64,000 bases of DNA. It comes from Kwoniella bestiolae CBS 10118. Lineage: Eukaryota > Basidiomycota > Tremellomycetes > Tremellales > Cryptococcaceae. The notes beneath the pieces were generated by a model. That model did not search any database. It saw only the letters and a program-made list of their open reading frames with translations, and was not told the origin of the DNA. Below are positions 24,891 to 34,351 of this stretch, piece after piece. A program made the translations under genes and the position numbers. Positions within the stretch are counted from its first letter, which is position 1. Every line of letters begins with the position of its first letter. The stretch is from contig NC_089241.1 of the NCBI RefSeq assembly GCF_000512585.2, forward strand, positions 2,170,001 through 2,234,000, written 5' to 3'.

Positions 24891-26267
24891 GTGTAGTTGC
24901 TTTGAACAGTTTGGAGAGTGGGCGTTGGAGCAGAAAACATATAGTTGTCTAGAAAATACATACACATGAAAAGTAAAAGTAGATAAGACTTGATAGTCGT
25001 ATAGTATAATATAATGCAATGTTTGTATTCTTATGACATGATTTGGGGTGTTGGTTTGGTGGGTTTGTTCTGGTTATCATCTATAATGGTCAGGTAGAAA
25101 GCTTTACGGACTTTTCAGTGTATTGGCTGGTTCATCGCATATTGTCAAATTGCAAGGCAAGTGAATGAAGATGATATGATATGATGACTCCTGCTCTAAG
25201 GATGCCTTGCAAAGAAGTGTGCCGTCTCGGGTAAGACATCATATACATTGTTCGCTCATGATACATACATACAATTTTTTAATGATATAAGAGATATCAG
25301 CATCATTTAGTCCTCGATATATCATCTTCCTTTCCTCCGAAGAGAAAACTGACATATCAAGGGTGGAACGATGCAACGCCGTTTGATCCACCCCACCACA
25401 CCCTTTTGCAAGGAGAATGGGGATGAATCAACACAGGTTGTCTAGACCTAAGCCGTTGATTTTCCAAATCGACTAGTAAGTTCAACTCCTGTGTGGTCTC
25501 CGAAGAGGTGGAGAGGAACTAGGCAAATGCGCTTGGGTAGAGCAAGGTATTGAGGGATTGAGTGGAAGGAAGGTGTACGTGGATTAGGAGTGTGGGTATA
25601 GAGGTACTTGTTGCATGTCGGGATAGCTATGAAAGAGAGAGAAGATTGAAGAAGTTGATGAGAAGAGATAAAAGAGAAAGAAAGAAGAGAGAGAAGATCT
25701 GATGTTATAATCTCATGGTAGACGGAAGATACGAGTGGGATTGGACAATTTGGCAAAAGTGCGATCATGACGTGGCAATCACCAAAATTTCAACCTTATC
25801 ACTCAACCCCACACTCCCCGGTCTACCCGGACCGAATCACACTGGAGACGGAGTAAGGTACAGATTGGATAACTTTATTCCAACATGTATGAACATGCCG
25901 TCTTGTGCTCTCCACTCCTCTCCTCTTGCATAATATTATTGAACGGAGCTACTCGTAGTCACATGCACCAGGTGTCCAAATCGGCTACCTCGTATGATCG
26001 TATGCCGGAGCACCAAGGGGACCAAGGGGGGCCGTTAAGCTAAAAACAGCACAGAAGCCAAGGACGAGTAGACTTAACTAATTCGGTTGGTCATTAGTGG
26101 GGTTTTTCATATTGAGGTGGTAATGTGACTTACCACCGATGGTACTGTATATATAATGCAGAAAAGACCTGAGGTCCTCGTTATTGTCTCTTCTTCCTCT
26201 ATATTCTGATCTTTCTTTCTTCCTAACTCGATTGAAACCTCATCGAGGAGAAGACCAATCACTTATC
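24891..26267. promoter_or_regulatory. 1.4 kb upstream region of the MFS transporter with GATA-like and STRE-like sites
   Basis: No gene recognised. GATAA/TTATC cores lie at 25667-25671, 25795-25800, 25868-25872 and 26262-26267, the last touching the start codon. Two AGGGG cores are adjacent at 26016-26020 and 26025-26029. Allantoate permease relatives are under nitrogen control through GATA factors in other fungi, so the GATA cores may matter. Such short motifs also occur by chance, so this is weak. A TATATATAA stretch (about 26149-26157) lies about 110 bp before the ATG. Confidence 0.35.
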
Positions 26268-29200
26268 ATGACGGACACTCACCACCATCACGGTACCAAC
26301 GGCCATCATACCAATGGTCATGCCCACGGTCATATCCACCCTACCGCAGAGAAACATGAAATCACCACTGCTTCTCGAACCTCACTAGATTCCCATAGAT
26401 ACGTCGCCAACACCGAAGACTCGAAAATGCCAGATACGATGCCGAATCATTCCAAGATGGCAGCTGAGGAGATCGCAAGGATGTCCCCCGAGGAATATGC
26501 GGAATTGGAGAGGAGGGTGTTGAGGAAGATGGATCTGAGGTTGATACCTTGGATGACGTGGGTTGAGCTCGGATTGAATCAAAATCAATCCGATATGGAT
26601 GGACATGTCAGCTGATAACATGAGGATGGTCCTGTAGATTGCTCTACTTGCTTAGTTTTATCGATAGAGTCAATGTGGGAGCTGCGAAGCTCGTCGGTGA
26701 GTATTGCTATTCGATCTGTACTAGGTTCAGAAGGGATGTTTGCTGTTCCCGACAAGATATCGAGCTGAAGCGTATTGATAATAGGGTTGACAACCGATCT
26801 TCACCTCACTTCACTACAATACTCCAACGCTTCGATGAGTGAGTCATTGACAGCATAAAGATCATTTGATTTGTAACTCTCGGCTGATCATACAACACCA
26901 TATTTCAGTATTCTTCGTCAGTTACGTAGCCTTCGAAGTACCCTCGAATCTGGTGTTAAAGAAACTTAGACCGTCAAGATGGATACCTTTCACTATGGTC
27001 AGTTAGGCTAAACCTTGCACTCTTAGAGACGATGAAGCTGATATCATAATTGGTGTGTAGATCTGCTGGGCGATCTTCCAAACTACCAGTATGTCCTCAT
27101 CCCTTCTTCCCCTCCCCTTCTCATCTCCCTGCCATCCGACAAATCCCTCGTCTTCATCTTCAGTATGATATATGTCATATAACCCTGTCCTTGGCTAATC
27201 CTTTCTCGATCGACAGTGGGTCTCGTGACGACCTACGGACAACTCCTTGCGTTGCGATTCTGCTTAGGTCTATTCGAATCTGGTCTTTTCCCCGGGCTCA
27301 ACTTCTACCTTACAGGATGGTATAGGCGTGATGAGCTGAATAGGAGAGTATCGGTGTTCTTCTCGGGAGCGGTACTTAGTGGTGCTTTTGGAGGTATCTT
27401 GGGATGGGTGTAATGCGCCGCTCTTCACCGGTACAATCTGGGGAAACACACTGAAGCGTTTTCCTGGTGGGCAGACGGGTTGAGTAAGATGGATGGGATT
27501 GGTGGAAAAGCAGGATGGGCTTGGATCGTGAGTACTTCTTTCAACTCCGAGCCGATGACATGCTTGAAGATCATAACAGTCCTATGTCACAGGTTACGCT
27601 GACATACTTTATCGTGTGATGTTACAGTTCATCATCGAAGGTCTCCTCACGTTCGTTGTGGCCGTGGCGTCATTCTGGATGATCCACGATTGGCCCGATA
27701 CTGCCAAGTTCCTTAGTCCGATCGAAAGGGAGATGGTATTGGTTAGGTTGAAACAGGAGCTGTCCTTGGCTAATCCTTTCTCGATCGACAGTGGGTCTCG
27801 TGACGACCTACGGACAACTCCTTGCGTTGCGATTCTGCTTAGGTCTATTCGAATCTGGTCTTTTCCCCGGGCTCAACTTCTACCTTACAGGATGGTATAG
27901 GCGTGATGAGCTGAATAGGAGAGTATCGGTGTTCTTCTCGGGAGCGGTACTTAGTGGTGCTTTTGGAGGTATCTTGGGATGTAAGTGAATTCGTAATGCG
28001 CCGCTCTTCACCGGTACAATCTGGGGAAACACACTGAAGCGTTTTCCTGGTGGGCAGACGGGTTGAGTAAGATGGATGGGATTGGTGGAAAAGCAGGATG
28101 GGCTTGGATCGTGAGTACTTCTTTCAACTCCGAGCCGATGACATGCTTGAAGATCATAACAGTCCTATGTCACAGGTTACACAGACGCTGACATACTTTA
28201 TCGTGTGATGTTACAGTTCATCATCGAAGGTCTCCTCACGTTCGTTGTGGCCGTGGCGTCATTCTGGATGATCCACGATTGGCCCGATACTGCCAAGTTC
28301 CTTAGTCCGATCGAAAGGGAGATGGTATTGGTTAGGTTGAAACAGGAGCAGGGTCTGGCTGCTGAAGGTGGATTCAACTGGAGGGTCATCAAGAAAGCTC
28401 TGGTGGACTGGAAGGTGAGGTTGCCGACCTCGGATATTGTCAGCATGTTGATCTCTAATCCCTGTGGCTATGACTATAGACCTATTGCTTGATGTTGATG
28501 TACATTGGAGCTGCGGAACCTCTCTACAGGTGAGTCCGCTCTTTCACGAATGTCAACTTGGGAGGAGTGAGCTGATCCAACGCGTCTATAGTGGATCGTG
28601 AGTCAATCATCGTAGTTGGACTTTTCCATTGTAAGCCCACACTGACCTTTCCCGTAGCCTATTCACACCTACGATCATCGCCTATTTGGGCAAATTCACA
28701 GTCTCCCAATCATTGCTTCTCAGTACTCCGCCTTATGTCCTGATGTTTATCACTACCATCGGTACCGCATTTGCGAGTGATAGGTTCCAACGAAGAGGAT
28801 TCTTCCTTATGGGATGGTGAGTCTGCATTGGGTCGACTCGACTCGTGACAACTTCACACAGCTGACTTCTCTCGATTAGGTCATTGGTCGGAGCTATAGG
28901 ATATCTATTGCTTCTGACTATCCCTATCCGATACCCCGTGAGTGACACTTTGTATCTTTCGATGACAGAAGACAATGTAACGAGCTGATGATATGCATGC
29001 AGGGAGCCCTTTATGCTGCGGTCTTCATCGCATCGGCCGCTGTCGGCCCACTGATCGCCACTACAATCTCTTGGACTGGTAATACCTTTGGAAACCATTG
29101 TACGTCAACCCATCCGTGCATCCACCTTCGTCCTCATACTGATAACCTGATATTCACGACAGACAAAAAAGCGGTCGCGATGGGATTGGTTTTCTCGTTG

Positions 29201-29506
29201 GGAAATTCAGGGGGTATAGTAAGCTCGCAAGCATATCGAAACAAAGACGCCCCCCGATTCTTACCAGGACACGCTACGGCCCTGGCATTCTGCTTACTCA
29301 ACTTCTCAATGGCTGTGCTCCTTTACATCGGCGTGAAACGAGAGAACAAAAGAAGGGATGACAAGTATGGACCTGCACCTAGACCTGACGAGGTATTTGA
29401 ATTCGAGGACCCGGAGTATCAGGCGAGGTGGGGGTTGCAGGGGATGTCGAGGAAGGAGATTGTGGAGTTGGGGGATGATCATCCGGCGTTTAGGTATATC
29501 CTCTAG
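26268..29506 (+). CDS. MFS transporter, allantoate permease (Dal5-like) family, with internal tandem duplication
   Basis: A 12-TM anion:cation symporter-type transporter of the plasma membrane; substrate unknown (allantoate, nicotinate, biotin precursors and similar anions occur in the family). It starts MTDTHHHHGTNGHHTNGHAH, an unusually His-rich tail, then RRVLRKMDLRLIPWMTLLYL and LSFIDRVNVGAAKL (TM1 and the D-R-x-N-x-G-A-A motif), VAFEVPSNLVLKKLRPSRW, GLVTTYGQLLALRFCLGLFE and LGYGLSKMDGIGGKAGWAWI. The C-terminal half ends GDDHPAFRYIL. Exons 27217-27759 are duplicated at 27792-28348. Copy 1 has lost the donor after LGY and runs into a TAA (27411-27413); only copy 2 reads through. An intact protein needs the donor at 27089 to be joined to the acceptor ending at 27791, skipping copy 1. 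A 6-nt exon (28592-28597) supplies two residues in LYSGSLFTPTI. Confidence 0.85.
27185..27759 (+). repeat. Tandem duplication copy 1 (575 bp, damaged)
   Basis: Starts CTGTCCTTGGCTAATC inside an intron and ends AAACAGGAG inside an exon. It matches copy 2 base for base apart from two length changes. At 27405-27412 GGATGGGTGTAATG replaces GGATGTAAGTGAATTCGTAATG, a net loss of 8 bases that removes the GTAAGT donor. Near 27595 a 6-base piece (ACAGAC) is missing in an intron. No substitutions were seen, so the event is recent or an assembly product. Confidence 0.95.
27760..28348 (+). repeat. Tandem duplication copy 2 (589 bp, intact)
   Basis: Directly abuts copy 1. It retains both splice sites of the LGY intron (GTAAGT donor after GGAT, acceptor GGGCAG) and continues past the unit end into CAGGGTCTGGCTGC, the natural downstream coding sequence. 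It is therefore the copy co-linear with the rest of the gene. The junction shares only a single C, so no long homology drove the duplication. Confidence 0.95.
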
Positions 29507-30020
29507 TGTGGGTAGGAGGTGTACGGTATTGTGACTGTTTAGCTCGGGAGAGGGGGATACTTGGGTGGTCAATCGTTGGATAAGGTAAACTGTATAGTGA
29601 GGTGGGAAGTTAGTAAATATTTTTGACTCTAGCGAGTATGGCAACTTTGTGATTCATCTGTAAATCTCTTTAACTTTATAGGTGACCGTTTCTTTGTCGA
29701 GTTCCAAGGAAATTCAAGTCTACGATGAAAATGTAAGTATAAGTATATAATCAATGTATTAACATTGTATTCACTGTCCGTGTAGGATGGCATTATGAAA
29801 GTGCCTGTGACTGACAATGGCGCACGGACCCCACTTTGGGGATGACATCAACCTGATTCGATTTTTTTACTTTAAAATCTTCCTTCTTTCCTTATTTCCT
29901 TCATCGCCCGATTGTCTTTCTTCCTCTTCTATTTCTTTCATCCTTAGTTCAAATCCAAATTTGCGAGATCAATATACATCAACCTATCAAATCTCACTTA
30001 CTGACCACTGATCGTCCGAA
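29507..30020. other. MFS 3' region and upstream region of the next gene
   Basis: No gene seen. The last 130 bp (about 29880-30010) are rich in TTCC/TTTC pyrimidine blocks followed by ATG-free leader sequence, typical of a transcribed 5' end for the gene at 30021. Confidence 0.4.
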
Positions 30021-31796
30021 ATGTCAAAACGACGATATACTGATACCCTGAGGGGAGGAGAAGACCTTCGAACAGCAGCTGACGCTAATGGCAACTCACC
30101 GACTAATCAACATCAGGAGGAAGAAGAAGATATCGACGATACTCAGTCTCCTCCCAAACGATCCCGAGTTGATGTGGCTTTTACCGATATTGCCGGCGAA
30201 TGGGCAGATGGTCGGGTGCTGAAGGTGAGTGAAGTGAATGAACAACATGTTATGTGCGGAGTGTTTCTCTCGCGTTACCTGGCTGACCTGCTGATCGGAG
30301 TAGAAACTCATACCCATCGCCTCTCCGCTGATGAAACCGATGAAACTGATGAAACCTTTGCACAGTCCTCATCATCGAAATCGGATACCTTCTCAGCAAG
30401 AAAATTGAACATCAACGATACCAATCATGGATATGCACATTTCACGCCAGCTCCATTTGCGCCGAACAGACCAGATTCGACCTCCTATCAGACATATCCT
30501 TATACACAGCCCATCTCTCAAGGAGCTTCTGCTTCCTCTAGACCCGCAGAAATATCAAGATACCATACCGATCAATCACGAGCTCAACCAGCCTCCTCAT
30601 CAATTGCACGCTTCCATGACCATGAAGCAGAAGTCGAGCATCTACGTCAACGACTGCGAGATGCCGAAGATAGAGTCAGCAAAGCTGAGCAATATCAGAT
30701 CGATATGATGGAGAAGACGAACGCACGAGTTCGGGTTCTCATTGAACATTACGAAGGTCAAGGTAAAAACCAACATGCACAAATTGTTGATCTTAAAGCG
30801 AAAATCGCGGTGTTGGAGAAACGAGTGGTGGATCTCAAGAAAAGGGTCAAAGGCTCACCTGTTGACAATCATGTGGGTGAACGCTCCTTCATTCCTTTCG
30901 AGTTCGTAGCTGACTACACACGGCAATCACAGATCCAGCTGCAGAACTCGGTCGGTCCTTCTCGAAAGCATCAACACCCGCCCAGGATGTTTGAGACTCT
31001 CAATAAATCAGTAAGACCCTCGCATTTCGCTGCAGCCGACAGAAATCTTCCAAGTCAACAAGACCTACGATCCTCCCATTCTGTAACCCCTTCAGCAACA
31101 CTGCGAACCTTATCATCCGAGACTTTTTTGGACGAAGATAAAATGGATCACTATGTTCGCGGAAATGTGTCCCATATCGATTACTCTGAAGACACTGATG
31201 TGGAATTAGAGATCTACTTTCAAGGCTTGAGCACCTATGATAAACAGCTCCATTCTCAAGGTTTTTTTTCTGATTTCGACGAAGGGAAAGAGGCCGAGTG
31301 GGCTTGCGAGAACATTGAAGGTGATCTAGATGCTCTTGTGGGCTCGTTCCAAGAAGTTGAGTCTGAAAGACTAGAGGAAGATGCGTGGATGGACTACCAA
31401 GAAAGCATTTGCGAGGAAAATTGTGAGGAGGATCATCTGTTTGAGTGGGAATGCGAAGGTGACTTTGGCGAGGAGGATGAGCATTTGAGGGAAGCTCTCT
31501 TGGCGGAACAAGAAGAAGAGGAGCTCAACTATTACGTTGAAATGTATTACCATGACTTGGAACTGCTCAAGAACCCACTGGAATGGAATGGCGATTGGAG
31601 CTTTGATGTGGAAGATTATGGGAATGAGACTGAACCTGAAGAAGGGGATTGGGTGTTGTTCAGTGGAGCGTGGATCAGATATCGAACAGATAAAGAAGAT
31701 GAAGAACAGATGGAAGTCGATGATGATCGGGTTCCTGACTCTCAAGAAGACGCTTTCGATAGCCTTGATATTTGGGAAGATGTCGAGTACTGGTAA
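30021..31796 (+). CDS. Unidentified acidic coiled-coil protein (paralogue A)
   Basis: A 591-codon open frame starts MSKRRYTDTLRGGEDLRTAA. It has a basic PPKRSRVD motif (nuclear localisation-like, about residues 49-56), a Ser-rich middle, a coiled coil from about residue 208 to 277 (EAEVEHLRQRLRDAEDRVSK), and a strongly acidic C-terminal third with many W, Y and F residues (EWACENIEGDLDAL; EEGDWVLFSGAWIRY) ending WEDVEYW. No known domain is recognised. A canonical-looking intron (GTGAGT at about 30223, branch CTGAC/CTGAT, TAG before 30303) lies in the frame, but its 79-nt removal would break the frame, so I keep it as coding; retention or alternative splicing is possible. The following locus at 32424-34351 shares the same layout and the EWACE-x-IE block. 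Confidence 0.7.
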   Translation: MSKRRYTDTLRGGEDLRTAADANGNSPTNQHQEEEEDIDDTQSPPKRSRVDVAFTDIAGEWADGRVLKVSEVNEQHVMCGVFLSRYLADLLIGVETHTHRLSADETDETDETFAQSSSSKSDTFSARKLNINDTNHGYAHFTPAPFAPNRPDSTSYQTYPYTQPISQGASASSRPAEISRYHTDQSRAQPASSSIARFHDHEAEVEHLRQRLRDAEDRVSKAEQYQIDMMEKTNARVRVLIEHYEGQGKNQHAQIVDLKAKIAVLEKRVVDLKKRVKGSPVDNHVGERSFIPFEFVADYTRQSQIQLQNSVGPSRKHQHPPRMFETLNKSVRPSHFAAADRNLPSQQDLRSSHSVTPSATLRTLSSETFLDEDKMDHYVRGNVSHIDYSEDTDVELEIYFQGLSTYDKQLHSQGFFSDFDEGKEAEWACENIEGDLDALVGSFQEVESERLEEDAWMDYQESICEENCEEDHLFEWECEGDFGEEDEHLREALLAEQEEEELNYYVEMYYHDLELLKNPLEWNGDWSFDVEDYGNETEPEEGDWVLFSGAWIRYRTDKEDEEQMEVDDDRVPDSQEDAFDSLDIWEDVEYW

Positions 31797-32423
31797 ATCT
31801 CTTTGATTTTAGGGAGTTCGAGAAAGGATAGATAGTACGGTATCGTCAGAGTGACTTGTGTGAGGAGGCACATGCGAGGGATCGATTGAGCTTGAGGGAA
31901 TGATGTTACGTTGTTCGGGAGATGGACTGCGAGATGTATATTTATATGCATAATTCATGTTCTTACAGGTTGCTTGTCCGACTACTCTCGCTGACAGACC
32001 GGCAGAACAGACATCTCGCCGTACTTGGAGGTATAGATAGCTTACATGTTGCCTCTTCGCTGTGAGCATCTTTGCACCGAACTTATATATAGCTAGCTTG
32101 AGAGTAACAAGATACATGCATAGACCAAATGATACCCCGGATATACTCAGTAGGAGCCGATGCACGGACCTTTCCTTCACCTGATTTCGAAGATCACAAA
32201 TATCGTGCTATCTTACTATGCTCAGTGTGGAATACCCTACATTCTCAATCTTTCCTTTCCTTTTCCTTTCCTTTCCTTTTCCTTTCCTTTCCTTTCCTTT
32301 CCTTTTCTTTCCCCTTTTCCTTTTCTTTTTCTTCCTTCTTCTTCTTCCTTTTTTCATCCAAACATACTCTGCTCAATATATCATCTTTCAAAGCCGATAC
32401 ACGCATCCATCGCCGCGATCACA
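31797..32423. other. Intergenic region with long pyrimidine tract
   Basis: Between the two related coiled-coil loci. The only distinctive element is a run of CCTTT/TTTCC blocks (about 32250-32355) that makes one strand almost purely pyrimidine for about 100 nt. It lies about 70-170 bp upstream of the next ATG and is probably part of its leader or core promoter. Confidence 0.5.
32250..32355 (+). repeat. CCTTT/TTTCC polypyrimidine microsatellite
   Basis: Near-continuous C/T sequence of irregular pentamer and hexamer units. Mirror-symmetric stretches of this type can form triplex DNA, but there is no direct evidence of that here. Confidence 0.85.
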
Positions 32424-34351
32424 ATGCAGCGGGGAGCCACCGGTCCTTTCGACCCGACTCCAAACGAGGATCCCGACGATTCCACCCCCAACAAGAGACA
32501 TCGCAGTGGTGCCGTACCTCTTTTCCCGACCAAGGGACCCTACAGGAGAACTTCAAGCTCTTCAGGTGAACTACCCACAGTTTCAGAGCTGGTAACCCGC
32601 ATTACAGGGATATGCTGACTGTCGGTGTGTACAGAAAACCCCACCGAATACTTTTACCTTCCTCCTCCTTCGCCCTCTCGACCCCTGGGTGCTACATTTC
32701 CCCAACTCTACCGAAGCAACGACACGCAAGCGCCAGGACCCGAAAAGCCTGGATCCAGCATTCCGATTGCCCACCCTCGACCGCAAAGATTCGCCACCCA
32801 GCCCTCCTGGTGGCCATACCATCCTCACGCATTCCAACCTCTCGAACATACTCGAGGTAGTCCCATTCCTCTTTGAACCCGAAAGGTCATATTCCCACCC
32901 CTCAGGAACGGGAAGGAAGCATCCCCTCCCGGTATACAAGCACGATTCTCTTCACCCGTCGCCCTGAATATTTCTCCCACCCTAGCTTCAAGACATCCAT
33001 CATTCACTGGACATCCGCACCAATCTGCTGGTCTTGATACACCTCTGGGATTATTCATCATCGATTCTCCACACAGCACGGAGGCAAGCAGCTTTGTTCC
33101 TGCATATCGTCCTATCAGACAATCATCAGCCAAAGCAAGTGATCACGTCGGACCTCGAGCTATTTCCAACTTCAGTCAGCGTGGATCTTCCTCCATTCTA
33201 TTCCCTGGCGTACCTGATCCGTCATTCGGCAGGGACTATCAGGTAAAGGAAGCTCAAGAGAAGGTCGATAGGCTCATCAGGAAAGTCTCCGATGCCAACT
33301 GCGACCTCGAAACAGCACGACGAGAGCTTCACGTAATGTTGCATACCGGACAGACCGAGAAGTTACGCAAACAACTCGCAAACGCTAAAAAACAGTCCAA
33401 CACCCTCGAAAAAGATTATGCGGCAGTGTTACGAGAGGTTATCATTCGGAAGGAGAGAGATGTAGAGAAGTTGCGGGGTGAGCATGATAAGGAGATGAAG
33501 GTAAAGGATGAGAAGCTTCGAGCTTTGAAAAGACAAGTCAGGAGCATGGAAATGCTTATGGGGGAACTCCAAACCACAGCAGTGAGTCGCAGTTCAAATC
33601 ATCTCTTCTTCGGCTTGTGATTACCTGCTGACTTGGAGATAAAAATGATCAAGCTCAATCCCGCTCACAACCATGATAGCACCTTGCCATCCCCTCTTCA
33701 GAATGCCAAGAGATCTTCAACTGGAATGATCCGCGACCATTCAGCCCTCGTATCCCTTGTATCCACTCCGATCATCAAGGACAGAACCACTTCGGGGCAA
33801 TCATCTGTTTCTCTTGATCCGATTGCTCCGCCACGAACTCCACTTCAACCTAGTGACGAAGGCAAGGGATCTCAGAGCCTTCCTACCCAAACGTCACTGA
33901 GGGCTACAAACTCCTCTCGAACTCGAAGCTCGACACTTGCAGACGAGTTGAAGAGTCAGAGTCTGTCAGACCGACGAGACGAGATCGAATGGGCATGCGA
34001 GGAGATCGAACATCAGATGGAGTTCGACGAGGGGATGTTGGACAGCTACCAAGACAGATTGCAGATGAGAATTGTCAGTATGACTGTTTCAAGGAGTATC
34101 ATGGGATGATGATATTTGCGATAGGGAGACGGAGTCCGACATTGGGCCTGAAGAAGGGGATGAAGTTCTAATGAACGGTATGTTGATGATCTACCACGAA
34201 GAATCTGAACCGGTTCATTGTTGAGAACGTAGATGGGTTCAAAGTGGAGGAAGACGATGTCCTGTTCGAGTACTGGAGCATCAAAAGGCCTACACAACCT
34301 TCAGAAGGAGAGAAACCAGCGGAGGATGTGGACACTTATAGACAAAGTTGA
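32424..34351 (+). pseudogene. Probable decayed tandem paralogue of the upstream coiled-coil gene (paralogue B)
   Basis: The start is MQRGATGPFDPTPNEDPDDS, followed by TPNKRHRSG, which parallels the PPKRSR region of paralogue A. An intron (GTGAAC...TACAG, about 32567-32633) leads into PTEYFYLPPPSPSRPL. That frame is stopped by an in-frame TGA at 32874-32876 yet continues downstream in the same frame with a good coiled coil (EAQEKVDRLIRKVSDANCDL; RRELHVMLHTGQTEKLRKQL). A later exon has DEIEWACEEIEHQMEFDEGM, matching EWACENIEGDLDAL of A. After about 34060 the similarity to A hops through three reading frames (ADENCQYDCF, then ETESDIGPEEGDEVL, then EEDDVLFEYW). One hop could be a 55-nt intron (GTATGT...TAG), but the others look like frameshifts. 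Function unknown. If RNA evidence shows unseen introns, it could still be a gene. Confidence 0.6.

Noticed and set aside
32874..32876. In-frame TGA of paralogue B explained as a 29-nt intron (GTAGTC...AAAG)
   Set aside because: The intron would be too short, lacks a branch site and would leave the downstream coiled coil out of frame.
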